Below are positions 1-13,600 of a stretch of DNA of 64,000 bases, in pieces. Positions within the stretch are counted from its first letter, which is position 1, and the number at the start of each line of letters is the position of its first letter. The notes beneath the pieces were generated by a model. The model had not been told where the DNA came from. It ran no database searches and worked only from the letters and a program-made list of their open reading frames with translations. The DNA comes from Torreya grandis (Eukaryota; Streptophyta; Pinopsida; Cupressales; Taxaceae). The stretch lies in NCBI GenBank assembly GCA_037957365.1, contig JARHVA010003262.1, positions 137,501 to 201,500 of the forward strand, given 5' to 3'. The position numbers and the translations under genes are program-made.

Positions 1-1200
1 AAGATGATAGTGTGTTTATTAAACAATAGTTTTTTTTCCTAATTGGAGTCTTTAGACATCCATACATAAAAATTTGCTCAGAAAAAGTCTACTTGGATAA
101 GGGAAACAACAGATAGAGTTGTGTATAAGAGAATTTGTTGATTTTGAAAGGTTTTAAGTTGAATAAGGGGTAATAAATTAATATTATGACCATGTTTTTT
201 ATTATTATAACCATAATCAAGTCAAGTGAACCTCAGATTATTGCACGAAGGAGTGATCAAATACACCATTTCTAAGAAAGTACATTTCAAAATAAGACAA
301 AATAGTGAGATAATTAGAAAAGGATAGAGATTGTAATTATAAGCTCTACATCACTTAGTTAGGTTTAATGCACCTATTAATTCTAAATTTTGATAAAACA
401 AATTAGTAAACCCACTTTTTATTTGAGAAATGATTCAAAGTTTTGATCTTATGGTTTAGATAAATTATTGATATATGGAATTAAAATAATATTATTTTTA
501 CCTTGGATTCAATATATGACACTAAAAAATCTTGATTATGACCTTGGATTTTAGGTGAATTTACTAACCTCCATACACAAAACAATTCCTTTTAATTGTA
601 TAATTTTATTTTTATGTTAGGGTTTTAGATATGATTTTTTATTTCCCCTTATCCTCTTCACAAACTAGAAGTTTTATATTTTCCCTAGGGTTTTCAACCT
701 CATTTTACTATAAGGGCTTATTTTCCTAGGCTTGTAACTTACCTTCCAATTTGTTCAGCGCATATCTTATCCATAATGATTCTATTTTCAAAAATATTTG
801 ATATTTTATAGATTTATTGAGTGGATAAAAACTCTACTTTTATTTTCCATAATATTATATGTATTTTACAATTTACTATTTTTAGTAAATTTGGCCTAGG
901 AGAGAAATAGTGTACCTATTTTTAAATTACTTTATGGGTTTTATCTATACATTAATTTTAATAATAAATATCTTGTATTTGAATAATACATAAAAAAACC
1001 TATTGTAGTGTTTTTTTCTATATTGTGAACATAATATAATGGATATATGGGTTATTATTATTGTATAATTTCTAATTCAAATAATAAAATTATTTTAAAA
1101 ACATGGCTTCAATTAAAAAATATTTAATATTATTCATAATTTATTGATAATTTTAATAACACTATTATAAAACAAAATCAAGCTTAGTTTAATTCAAAAT
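1..1200. other. AT-rich non-coding stretch before gag relic
   Basis: No reading frame, RNA gene or repeat structure can be supported here. The stretch precedes the gag relic of element 1. It may be that element's leader, because short phrases such as 'ccctagggtttt' also occur before the second gag relic near 11.8 kb. That assignment is inference from position and loose similarity only. Confidence 0.35.
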
Positions 1201-2560
1201 ACAAATGTTATGTTTATGGAATCCCAATTAACTTATATTATCCCTCCTCAAGATTGTGATAGTCACTTTTCCTCTAGCTAGGTCTATCCTATCAATATAC
1301 CAAGAGTTAAGATAACCCACCCTATATTTCCAAATTAAGTTAACCTACATGTCTTTCCTCAACCCCATCCACCTCTCACAAATTCAATTGATGGTTTTTA
1401 TATGAATATTCAATTATATATACCTAAGGCCTATGCTTTTGAATCCCTTCAATATCAAGTAGTCACTATGATAAATTTTATATAAGAGTTATAAAATCAA
1501 AATAAGTAATTTAGTTCAAGGATCACATCAATTGAAAATTAGATTTCACGCAAAAAAAATCCATAGCATGTTAGTGTTAATCATATATGTACATCTCCAT
1601 CATATATTTTATGTCTCAAAATATGTCATCTCAAGTATGGGTTCAAAATCAACATACATATACAAATAGTGATTCAAATAGTATACAAAAGGTTAATAAT
1701 TTTTCAAGTGAGACCCAAATATAAATGATTTAAAACAATTTGATCACATTACCTCTTATTCTTCCTCTAAATATTTCAAAATATTATTATGAATATCATA
1801 TAATGCATCGGCATCATATAGAAAATTATTGGGATTTGAAGAATAAAATAAAGAGTATCATTGATAGTGGTAATATTATAATAGATACATCAATCAAGCA
1901 AACCACTCATATTATTATTGCATCTCATGAGGAAAAAATTAAAATAGAACAAATGGAACAATTAGAGAAAGAGAGATTACAAAATTAAAAATTAGAGCAA
2001 GGAAGGTTACAAAGGGAATAATTAAAAAAACATTACTAAAATAACTTTCATAGAAAGAGAAGTTGAATGATCAAACTAAAGGTAAACAATAAATAGGCTT
2101 ACTAAAATGGTCTCTCATGATGTAGGTTTAAACATGTGGTTTCCAATTATTCAAATATTATATCTAATTTATGCATAGAGGAACAAGATAATGTAAAAGT
2201 TATGGTTACATATTCACATCAAGGATTCAAAGTAGAAACTACTTCCCTTCCTAGTATTCATATATAGAAACCTGATTCTTCTATAATCTAGAATAAGATG
2301 AAAATTATTGATAATGATGAACATACTAAAGAGAAAAAAAATCAATAGTATAATTTCAAAACATGGTGTTGTTTGTTTTACATATACAGATAAAAAATAT
2401 GATAATATTGGGATACCACAATTTCAAGAATAAGAAACTAGTTATGATAATGATTATGTAAAAGATTTGTATGATAATTTGAATGACACAAGACCTATAC
2501 ATTAACATATAATTATGATTGTTAGATGAACATACAATTTATAATTTGATTTCATATGCT
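1200..2560 (+). pseudogene. Decayed Ty3/gypsy gag (element 1)
   Basis: Remnant of a plant Ty3/gypsy gag, the structural protein that packages element RNA. The longest open piece is 1740-1988 (82 codons). It contains 'YHIMHRHHIENYWDLKNK' followed by 'IIDSG', which matches the gag C-terminal pattern of many plant gypsy elements (CxYH..xGHHTxxCwxLKxKIqdLIdsg). Here the first Cys is Tyr and the second is Tyr, so metal binding is lost. Flanking frames hold more gag-like pieces broken by stops. A parallel copy at 12.1-13.6 kb has the same layout, which supports homology rather than chance. No initiator codon can be chosen. The downstream stretch to about 2.56 kb is K/E-rich and heavily interrupted. 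The family assignment is fairly secure; the lineage (Tat/Ogre-like) is inferred. Confidence 0.6.
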
Positions 2561-5401
2561 ATGTAAGTACTCCATGGGAACATCCTATGGACCGAGATAT
2601 TGGTTAGCACTTTGTAATTTCAAATATTCAAAACCATTTGAATAATTTAGAAAAATAGATTGTACATAGTTTATTTATTATTTCATCATGTTTTTCTTGT
2701 ATATTTTTCATATGAAATCAAATTTATAAAAAATTTACACTAGACCTTAGTTCTTACTAAATGATTAACCTCTTGGATTTTATTTTTCATTTTACTGATA
2801 TGAATAGTTCAACATAATGATCTATATTGTCATCATTTTTAATTTCCCTTCTTGTTTTCATAGTCTAAACTAATCAAATTTCATTTTTAAATTGAAATGA
2901 ATATCATCCACTAATAGATAAAATTGAATACCATTATTTTCCTAATCTCATAAATCTTGTACATACCATTTTTCACATTCAAATAAAAATATGATTATAA
3001 ATAACCTTAATATTTATTATTTTTTGATATTTTTACTCATTTATAGTATATAAAATAATACATATTCAGAAAATCTACTTTTTTATCTGTTATATTTACA
3101 TACATGTGAATTTAATACTTTTAAAAGTGTACATTAAATTTTATTAGGATGTACAATCACGGTTGTTCATATTTATTAGTTCTACCCACATGTTTTCAGT
3201 CACATTCACATATATAATGGGGGAAACTTTCTCACACATGGCCATGCCATCATTTTAGTGCATTATTTACTTTGACACATGTGGTGTATTTTTTATATAT
3301 CTTAACTTATATTATAATTTTTAACCTATGGCTAATTACTCTATTTTTTTCCATGTTTAAATATTCCAAAAAGTAAAAATAAAAATTTTAAAAATATTGT
3401 TAAAAATATTAAAAATATCCAAAATTAGGACTTGAGCATTATCAAGAAACTAGTTTACATTATTTATATCATGATCTGTATATAGCATACTCTTTTTATA
3501 TCACATGTGTATTTTGGTGTTATCTATGAGTGTTATTCAAGACATAAATACTTCACTTAGAATAATATATTGGACTTGTCTCTACCTAGTAGTCATGCTA
3601 AAGTTGGGGCATCTTATCCACAAGTCACAATATTTTTAGGTGTGTCCATTTTATAGATCCTATACTACTAAGCTATATAATCTTTAAAAATGTATTGATA
3701 ACATCTATATCTTACATTATGCATATTGATATGTTATTTTATAGGATATGATCACATTACATATACATGCTGTAGATACTTTTTACATCTCTAAGATCCA
3801 TTGTTGCAACTACTTGTACATATCTTATATTATGTTTGGCCTATGGAACTTATGTAAAATTTTATTTAATGTCTCTATTATATAATTATTTTTTATTTGT
3901 GACATTTGAACATGTCCCTTGGATGCGGATATTAGTCTTATTGTATAACATTGTGATTATTGTTTTTTATTATTTTTTAAAGATTATTAAGTTAAATTAG
4001 TCTCATGATACTCATGCAATACCATTTTTTATTATTCCATTATAGTTCAATAATATAAACTTTATTGATACATTTATATAGGCCTTGCCTTATTAGTTAC
4101 ATACATGATTCTAATGGTACATGTATTACCTTGTTGACATGCATTTTTAAATATGATACATTATTAATTGATTATATTTTATTATATATGATATAGTTAA
4201 CTATTATTTTTAGATGACTGAATTTCATGATACATAAATCCCTCACGGCAAAAGGGTGAATTTCATTGGGATTTTTATACATGAGATAAGTCCTTGCAAG
4301 CTAAAATTTGTTTTGTTTGGTATAAAATATAGTTTTAAAGGTTTAATAATGATTTATAATCAAATAATGGGTATATAATATGGGGTAATATTTCATGTAT
4401 ATGCTCTCAAATTAAAATAACAAATCATGAATTCATACAATTTTGAGTGCATCATGTAGATTTATGCATAAACTTCAAATAATTTTTAAAAAATTGCATC
4501 TACATTCAGTTACTAATTTTACAATTATCACAATGGGGGTTTGACAAAAACTCATGCACATTATACTATTTTTAAAATTCAAGGAGTATGATACATATTG
4601 ATGTCACATTCTCAATACTAATTGTTATTTATGAAGATGGTAGGAGCATGGATGTTCTATATTCTATTTTGATCATGCATTCAAGAACTAAAGATAAAAG
4701 TAATAATTAAATATACAAACCATATGTAGTGGTAGATTCAATTAATTTGAATAAAGCATAAATTAGAGGTTTAATTCCATCTATCATTATTTTATTTTGA
4801 ATCCATTATGAATTATAACCTGTTTCATATCTTGAGGTTACATATACCAAAAGTTAAAATTGAGGTTTCTATATCCCTTAATGGGTTATAGTTTATATTC
4901 ACATTCAATTAAATTGAGGTTCAATCACCCTCAATTCACCATTAGTTAAGCTAAATATCTAAATATCTTCAAGTTATTTATTATAAAAACCAATTCTTGA
5001 ATGCCTCTATGAAGCCTCATCTTCAATAAAGCTACAAAATCGACATCGATTTCACACATACAAGTGTAACTCATTATTTTAAATGTTTTCAAGTCAAAGT
5101 TACATTTAATTTTTCAATTTATCATTTTGACATTAATTTTACATCATATTGGGATTTGTCAAGGAACACCTTGCTTGCTCCCAAAGTAAAAGTGTGTTTT
5201 AAACACTTAGGTATATCTTTCCTTTTATTAGAGTAATTTCATGTCTATACTAAATGGGTATTAAATGTTGTCAATTAAATTTGTTCATGAACACTTTAAA
5301 ATGTATTTTTTTCCCTTACTTTCACTCTAATTGACTTGAGCATGTAAGACCTCATTTTATACTAAGCACCTATAATAACCCATCTCTTTTTAATTTTTAT
5401 T
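2560..5401 (+). other. Untranslated 3' region of gypsy element 1
   Basis: There is no coding signal over about 2.8 kb. Segments near 3.83-3.93 kb ('gacatttgaacatgtccctt') and 4.8-5.25 kb ('acacttaggtatatc...agtaatttca') recur at 14.2-14.4 kb and 28.5-29.8 kb, in each case just before an LTR. I therefore read this as the long untranslated region between coding sequence and 3' LTR, shared by three related elements. pol must be deleted or eroded beyond recognition. Confidence 0.45.
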
Positions 5402-5561
5402 TGTAGACACATACAATTAATCATTAAATGCTTGACAATGTTTAATCTTGAATACTTATCTCTCTTTATCTATTCTACATATAAAAAAATCACAATATAT
5501 AAAGAGAGCATTTATTATATTTAAAACATATAAAATATCATACAAACATCACCATTTCAAC

Positions 5562-5564
<3 letters not shown>

Positions 5565-5599
<35 letters not shown>
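5565..5599. repeat. (AT)n microsatellite
   Basis: Uninterrupted alternating AT of about 35 bp, directly abutting the hairpin at 5601-5655. Confidence 0.95.
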
Positions 5600-5600
<1 letters not shown>

Positions 5601-5655
5601 CATATTGGTTCATGTCAAACTACTAAATGGAAAATGTCTAACATGAACCAATATG
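5601..5655. repeat. Perfect 15-bp inverted repeat (hairpin)
   Basis: 'catattggttcatgt' (5601-5615) is the exact reverse complement of 'acatgaaccaatatg' (5641-5655), separated by a 25-base loop. It sits immediately right of an AT microsatellite inside LTR-Y. It could be a tiny foldback/MITE remnant. No terminal duplication was identified. Confidence 0.85.
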
Positions 5656-7617
5656 TTAAATCGTTATGAATATGGTAATATTGAAAATGTTTCATGAATA
5701 TTTATAATACCCCTTGAATTTTAAAAATAGTATAATGTGTAGGAATATATGCCATTCCCTCATCGTGATAATTATAAAATTAGTAATTGATTTTATATGC
5801 AAATTTGTTTGAATGTTGTGCATGAATCTACATGATGCACCCAAAATTCTATGAATATATGATTCGTTATTGTAATGTGAGTGCATGTACATGGCATAGG
5901 CCCAAATAATATATAATAATTGATTGATATTTAATTATTATGAAACCTTTAAAAAACATCCATACTTGTCACATGCACTCGAATGATAGATTTTTAAATT
6001 TTAAATGGTTTATTTTCTCCCTCATACACAATTTTCAAGGTTAATTAGTGGAAATATTTGAATTATTCCCATATATAATATCATCAAGTCTTATCCAAAT
6101 ATATCTAACACTCACTTGATAATTCTACTACACACTAAGTAAAAGAGAACTATTTATTTCAATTTCAATTTTGTTGCATTCTAATAGTCGTAGGCCAATT
6201 TTCAGTATATTTTTTTATATGTCAAAGGAATCCATAATAAATATTTTCATTCAATATTATATATCATTCATATAGTTTCAAAATAATTGATCGCATAATT
6301 ACCCTAGGAGAGACAATTGCATTAACCTGAGGACCATTTGGGTTATGTAGGCACCACTCATATTACACAAGGTTTTCTAAGGGTATCTCAACTATTCCCA
6401 TAACACTATTCCCCATTTTCATTTGATATTTTTCGTATTTATTATGAAGGAAAAATAGTTTTCATGTTACATGTCTCTTTTGAATCAACTCAAAAATCAT
6501 AAAAAATTAGTAAATACTTGTAGGAAGTCACACATACCCAAATTGATAAATTAGGTGCATAATCAACCAAGAAATGATCATAGTCAATAAATAAGGTCTT
6601 AGTATGGTCATGTCTTGATTTTAAACACTTGTAAAATCATATAATTAATTCTTAAATTTGGTCATGACATAGTACATAGGTCCTTTTAAGTAGTTTTCAG
6701 TCATAAGTAGCATACACAATTAGCATAAGATATTTTTAGGAAGGTTTTCATATCCTTAAGATTATTCATTATTTTGAGCTAACTTTAAATTGTGTAAAAT
6801 TTTGTACAATACTATATTTTAATATTAGATCTGTATATTCATATATATTAATTTCAATAGTTTAAATTTATTCACTCATTTTAATTCAATTCAAAATAGA
6901 CTAATCATTCTAGTGAACTTATTATTTTTAGAACATCACTTGCTATTTTCTTGATTTTTGTCTAAGGATTTCATTCAAATTTATGAAAATTATTGATACT
7001 AAAATAAAATAACCCTCAACCTTGGATAAAATATGACACATAATAATTCAATTATCTTTGACCTTTAATTAATCTAACATTGAAGAGATTTTATTGTCAC
7101 CTTGGATAAATTTAACACAAAATATCTTTCTTTCAACCTCGGGTTTAATTTTTTTTATATATATAAAAAAAATATTTTGACTTTATTTTTCTTTATTTTC
7201 TAGTTTATTTTGCATGTTTTTAGAAACTATGTTTCAATATTTTTCAAACTACTTAGTGATTTTGATGAAGGGATACATAGTGATCTATTTATAGACATTG
7301 TGGTATAAAGGGTTACCCTAAAACTCATAACAATTGTAAAAAAATCAACATAGACTTTAGTTTCCATGTACCTCATTGTATATAAAAAAATGTTTAAGAT
7401 CCCTTGTTATAACATAGCAAACCTCTTGTATCCATTTAATTTATAGTAAAATTGAGAGGAGCATATCATTGAGGAAGTTAATCTCAATTTACCCTCATAA
7501 ATGGTGTTAGTGTGATAGAGACAATTTTTTTCACTTTGTTTAGTGATGTAAATCATTGGGTTCACACTTCTTAAGGAATGAAAAATTATATTTGAGATAC
7601 CAAATAATAAATCAAAC

Positions 7618-8775
7618 TATAAGTGCCTAAAAGTGGTATTTAGATGCTAAAATTACTACTTAAGAAAACCTATTCCTAGCTTATCCCTAGACCTATCCTC
7701 GATCCTTCTATAACACTTTTCTAGCCTTTGTACAGACCATAGGCATCCCTAGTCAACTAAACATAGTCTAAGACCTTCATTCCTAGATCTTGACTAGCAC
7801 CACATTAAGGATTCTAGAGCCACATGGTGCTAGTGTCCCAAACATGGTGCTAGTGTCACTTACCCTAACTCTCCTAAATAGATATATTTTTAAACGTTAA
7901 ACCATCCTAAGGTTAGCCTAAGCACATTTTATTATATAAAAATCTAAGGAAAACTACAAATATAATATATCCACTATAAGGATAATTGATTCAAAAATCC
8001 TATTCAAAAAAGAAACAAGCTATACAAAATCAAGGTTATTAATCCCTATGTTTTGCTACTTTGATGTAATAGCATATACAACTACCCTAAGCCCATATTT
8101 TCAAAAAAAAATCAATCTCACACACACTTATGGAATTCAAGACCATTAGTATTCTATCATCACTTACACTTGCAATAGCACTTAGGTGGAAGAACTACAT
8201 TGGGCTTGATCCCTTCATAGAATATTGTTATGTAGGCAACTCTCTTCACACTGAGGTGTTGAGGATGTCTAGCCTATCCTACTAACAAACACACATTTTT
8301 AGTTATTTACATAATTGTAAGGAAAATTATATTTTACATCATAAATAATATATTACAACCACAATACAAAATTTTAGACCTCATGCACACAAGAATAGAA
8401 CCCAAAAACATAGGTGTAGGTGCACCCAGAATTTAGGAATAGTCTTGCATAGAGGACACTAGTTACATTTTCATGACACTGGAGCCACATGGTGCTAATG
8501 TCCAAGTGTATCACTATTATCAGGAGAGGATCTAACATTAGGATCTTGTTGATGACACTCAGATCTATCCATAACCCATTTTTTAGCACTTGTATCTTCT
8601 ACATCAGTGATTTTCTAGAAAGCCTCTACTTTCACATATTAATTACTATTTTTGGAAAGTGAAAACAAGTAAAATTTTATAAAAAAATTAGTGGTTATTT
8701 ATTACATATTATTTCATTTATTTACACTATTCATCCATTTAATCAAACTTATGATTTACATTAGTAAAATCCTAA
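7618..8775 (+). repeat. LTR-X, 5' copy, left part
   Basis: This aligns by eye with 16217-17400 over its whole length. The first bases read TA where the 3' copy has TG. It ends abruptly at 'cctaa' where LTR-Z starts; the remaining 62 bp of this LTR lie at 11568-11629. Confidence 0.65.
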
Positions 8776-11562
8776 TGTTATCTTACTGGAGTGAACCCTA
8801 CTTGAAGATGTGCTATAGTTGATATAATGGGGACTTCTCAGACTGTGGGTGACTCTGTAATGAGAATAACCTCTAGAGAGGTTTGGTTCCCTTATGATTT
8901 ATCAACTAAATTTTATCTACTATGATTTTTGGGATGAAAAGGGGAAGGTAAAACTGAAGGAAATCCTAATTAAAGGAGGTGATGCACCTAAATTGCTTAT
9001 ATTCTATGGAAACTATTAAAACTAATGCACACGTATGAATCAATAATATTCCTATTTTACCCTTAAGCATTAACCTTTTAGATGAAGGGTTCAAAGGATT
9101 TTGGATTAATAAATTTCTTTTACCTCTTCAAATGACCTACAAAAGGTGAGATGGAAAACAATAGGTGAGGAAGGGACCTAACAAAAGGAGATATAATCTC
9201 TCTTATATGATGATACACAATCAAATACACACTATTATCTATCAAAACTCATATGCAAAACAAAATCTTCTTTATTCATGAATGGTCTAGATTATAATAT
9301 CTTCTTCTGCTCTAGGAATTATGCAATATTGGATTGAAAAGCCAATATATAAGTCTTAAAAGATAATAAAATACTAATTGGAGTTGATTTACATAAGTAA
9401 TATTATTATTTAATTAAATAAATACTAAAACCTTTTACCATTATTTAATCAACCCCCTTTTAAAATATTTAGAAAACTCCTTTTTACAATATTAGCTTTC
9501 CCTCTCAAAGCATGCATGCACTCTCAAACTTTGGCATGGAAATATTTGGGCCCATGTTGGTAAGAAATCGAGTATATTTTGAGTTCAAAAATAAATATAA
9601 TAATCTTTAAAAGACTTTTAATTTTCTTGTTTTGCAATAAATCCATTTTGGCATTGAAATAAGAAATGGTGGGCCCCATTGACTTGGTTAATTCTCTTTG
9701 CATGTAGTCAATGCCATTATTTGGTGTCTATCTCCACTTGAACTAATCTTGAATTATTTTAATATCATTATTTAAATGATAACAAAGGAATATTGCATGA
9801 TGTTGGTCAACTAGTCAATTGAAGCTTTGATTGGAAGTTTAAGGTTAGTTAACTCCACTTGGCTCCTTGCATAAAATAACATTTAAAATTTAAAATTATA
9901 TGAATATATATAAAAATATCATATATGGCACGTGGTAACTCCAAAATTAATTTGTATGATAAATTTTCAACACCATTCTTTACTTAATTGACCAATTGGG
10001 CCTATTAGGCTAACTAGGCCTAATAACCTATTTTATTACATTTGGAATCCATTAAAACTAAAAAATGATGCCATAAAACCTTAATAAATAATATAATAAA
10101 CTTTTCTCATCACAGGATATTTTATTTTGTTGACAAAACACTCACCATTTAGTCAACAGGGTTGACTAGGCCTATTTTGCTCTATTTTCCTACAGACTGA
10201 CCATTTTGATTGAGTTGGTTGGGACACTTATGGGATTATTTATAACCAAATTAATATTTAAGGATGAATAAACATTCTTTGTAGTTTATCTCTATTTATT
10301 ATATTTCATTGAAGTGTCCTGTACTTAATTTTACATGTTTTTTTCCACAAAAAACATGATTTCTTCCCTCATCCATACATAAAATTTAAATTTATCAGAT
10401 ATTATCTAAGTTTAATTTAAATTTTTAAATTTTATCCAAGATGATTTGATGTCAATATAATCAATTGTTTTCAAAACTAGTTTTTTGAGCGTTTCAGCGG
10501 GCCTTGAAGTTAAATATTCAAAATGATGATTTATGAAGTAAAAACATCCAAATAAAAAAATATTTATACATATTTGTATAAAATTTACACCCCTAAAATC
10601 CCTTATAATATTAGTTTCCCATTCCATATATATGAAAAGTTATCACATGGAGAAATTTGCCTGTGGGGTTTTGACTACATTATGAGCTGCCTACACTCTT
10701 AATTTTTTTTCATAAATCACAGCACATTATATTGTCTAAATTTTTTATTTATTATAATTAAATATGATTAATAAAAAATACTAATATCATTTGGTCAAAC
10801 TCCACGTGTGGTGAAAGATACATGCATCTGAATAGGAAGCTTGGAAGGGTGTCTAGAACTGTAAAAAAATTAAAAAATCACAAAAATGAAAATAAATATT
10901 CACCTAATTTCCAATACTTTAAAAAATCATCATGGGGTCTATAAAATTCTATCAAAACACTTTTAAGGCAAATGTCACTTAAAAATTAAAAAAAAACCCT
11001 TTTTAGCCTATGTGCCTATTTGATTGCATAAGCTTGAATGAGCATGGTTTACTTAAAATTTAAATTTTTTACAATCTCTATAGGTATAATTATGATTAAA
11101 AACACCATACCATGATTTTCAAATTTTTACCTAGATTTAGAAACCTCTGTACCACTCTAGAATAATGCATGTTCTAATGGTGATCTCCAATAGATATACT
11201 AATGAATGTTACAAAATATAAAGTATATCCACTCATCCAATGGCCAATAAATTTTATTATAATGTTACTCAAGTCATTATGACCTTGTGTAAAAAATTTT
11301 AGGTCTTGAAACCATGTGTAGCTCCTAAAAAGTTCAACTTTATCTCAAAATTGACCCCTATCCATGGATTATCTGCATATTTGAACTTGAAAATGATATT
11401 TTGAAATGATAATGACCCATTTACAATCCATTTTTAACATTTTTGACAAAAAATAGTGATTTTAGGCCACAATTCCCAACTTTAAAGTGCCATTGAATAG
11501 TTTTATGAAAGTTTCGATTGATAGGGGTAGTAATTTGACCTTGATAGGCCAAGTTACTATCA
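8776..11562 (-). mobile_element. Solo LTR-Z inserted in LTR-X
   Basis: It begins TGTTATC and ends CTATCA, about 2.79 kb, with a near-perfect 5-bp duplication (CCTAA at 8771-8775, CATAA at 11563-11567). The uninterrupted LTR-X copy reads 'ccctaaaaggttaaaa' at the matching site, which confirms the insertion point. The sequence matches the LTRs at 48514 and 62652, for example 'atgacctacaaaaggtgaga' near 9.13 kb against 'atgacctatagaaggtgaga' near 63.02 kb. No coding sequence is attached, so this is a solo LTR left by recombination. The strand is given relative to the minus-strand element at 48.5-64 kb. Confidence 0.75.
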
Positions 11563-11567
11563 CATAA

Positions 11568-11629
11568 AAGGTTAAATCATTCGGTGAACCCAAATTAATT
11601 TTAATATTTCTTAAAACTCTAGGTTTACA
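11568..11629 (+). repeat. LTR-X, 5' copy, right part
   Basis: 'aaggttaaatcattcggtga' through 'ctaggtttaca' continues LTR-X after the solo LTR-Z. It corresponds to 'aaggttaaaacacaaaccct' through 'ctaggtcaca' at about 17418-17450. The end CA at 11629 is inferred from the 3' copy. Confidence 0.45.
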
Positions 11630-12117
11630 TTGGGCTTACCTTCTCCAAATTTGTGTACACTATATTAGGCTTATAAACTTATTTTTTAATATTTTTTTTA
11701 TAACCTATCTCATTTAATCAATCCCACATTAGGGTTTCATTTATTTAATGTAATTTAAATTTTTTCAAAGCAACCCTAATTAAAAACCATAACCTTAGAT
11801 AACCCTAGGGTTTAAATTTATATAACTAAAATTTTATATCCATATATCTTATGATTTATATCTCATATAATCCTTATCATAATGATACAATAAATTAATA
11901 ACTTTTTGTTACAAAGTTTAATACTTTTATTGGCGTGTTTGTGCCCTTTAATTCAGAATGAAATAATAAAATACATAAGCACATGTATATATGATACTTT
12001 ATATTAATTGAAATATATGTCATATCTCATAGCATGCTATCGTTTTCATATTTTTAATTCTATTAACAAGAAAACCCATACACACATAGTGGATTTAGCA
12101 TATAAGCTAACAATTAT
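11630..12117 (+). other. Leader of element 2, non-coding
   Basis: AT-rich, with no supported reading frame. It starts with the possible degenerate primer-binding site 'ttgggcttaccttctcc' and leads into the gag relic. Confidence 0.3.
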
Positions 12118-13600
12118 GTTTCAAGTTTCAATGTCATAAATTATGTGCATGACATGATCTCCTTCTCTTCTTCACCTCCATTAGGTTGATAGTTACTTTC
12201 CCTCTTAGGTCCATAATATCACTCTTCACAAGATGAATTAGCCTATATTAATGTCATTATTCCCCATACTCAACCTATTCACACCTCTTCCCTATAGGGT
12301 GTGTGCTTACATGTTCAATAAAAAATAACTAGGTTTTTCACTTATGAGACTCTATGTGATCAAATTATTATTATGAAAAAGATACTTTCAATTTTACAAA
12401 ATAAAAATAAACTATTACATGAAAATATTACACCATTGGAAAATTAATTTAAAAGATAAATGCCTCCATGGCATAATAATGTAAATCAAGTATATGCATC
12501 TTCACCTAGTCAATTTGTGGAAAAAAAAGTTACATATCCAAATCATAAATCAAAACAAAGTACATCTATAACTCATGATTAGAAAATATTTCAAATGTCA
12601 AATAAGAGTTCAAGTGAGGTACTAAGGGAAATGATAAAACTAAGCTGATCAACCTACCTCCTCTATACCCAATGAGGAGATCTAGATATTTTTGTGCATA
12701 TCATAAACTACATGGGCACCACACTGATTCATTTTTAACATTGAAAAGTAAAATATAATATATAATGGATATATATGACTCACATAATGACACATCATCC
12801 ACACAACATACAATGACACATCTACCAATTCAAAAAGGGTCAAATTCAAAAATAGTACAAAAATGGCTACCAAAGCATAATTCAAAACAATAAAAGGTTC
12901 ACAAAACATAATCAGAGTAAGAAATAGTACAATAATCATAGGCAAATTAAGAAAAACTACCTCTCCAAAATGAGGCTCAAATTTCAAAATGGTATTATTT
13001 TGTTCATATCTATTTACAATAGTTTGATTATCATGGTCAAGGTTTGGGCAAGCAAGCCCAAGGTATCACCATTCTTATTATAGTAATTGATAATATTGGT
13101 CAAAAAGCTTTTGGATTTATTGAACATCCTAAGAAAAATCATTCATATATATAATTTATCAAGGGAAAACATCTAGATAAATAGGACATGTTATAGAAAA
13201 CAAGAACTTAAGTTGAAAAATCAAAATCAAGCTAAGCCAACAAGCATTTTCAAATAAGGATTTCTAGAAAAAGAGTGTCTAAAACACCATATGTATACAA
13301 TAAACTTAGTTTCAAAGGGAAAAATCATAATAAATATTACAAAGTACAATTTATAAAGGTTAAATCCATAGCATGAGGCAATTCCCTCTGGCATTCTAGG
13401 TTATCATGATTTTGATGTTGAACAATATTATGATTCTAATGATGAATAATACTTAGATTCTTAATTTAAAAACATTAAAATAGAGCATAACATTCACACT
13501 ATAGGAGAGATTATCATTCCTATTTTTGACACAAGTCACAATGATAGTGAGTCTCCCATGAGACTCATCAGTTAGTATGGTTCCTACCATCTTGTACATA
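12118..13600 (+). pseudogene. Decayed Ty3/gypsy gag (element 2)
   Basis: In the + frame starting near 12661 the conceptual product reads 'RRSRYFCAYHKLHGHHTD' and then 'TLKSKI'. This is the classic plant gypsy gag motif CAYHxxxGHHTDxxxxLKxKI. The first Cys and the His pair are kept, while the usual second Cys is Phe. Upstream, 12340-12630 has gag-like 'YETLCDQIIIMKKI' and a polar stretch. The same order occurs in element 1, and a shared tract links the two ('caagtgag' followed by the motif). Stops break the frame repeatedly. A minus-strand frame of 101 codons at 12682-12987 lies antisense to this motif and is an artefact. The gag call is good; the precise start and end are not defined. Confidence 0.65.

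Larger units (their letters stand above)
5402..7617 (+). mobile_element. LTR-Y copy 1 (partial, element 1 3' LTR)
   Basis: This begins 'TGTAGACACATACAATTAATC' and matches the sequence starting at 29854. The match is recognisable through roughly 7.0 kb, for example 'ataattaccctaggagagacaa' near 6.29 kb against 'ataatcaccctaggagagagaa' near 30.47 kb. Beyond about 7.0 kb I could not match the second copy. The right side is cut at 7618 by element 2. No coding signal is present. The small minus-strand frame at 5692-5892 has no recognisable content. Confidence 0.5.

Noticed and set aside
12682..12987. 101-codon minus-strand frame
   Set aside because: It lies antisense to the gag motif at 12661-12760, has no family signature, and its openness follows from the AT-rich gag sequence on the other strand.
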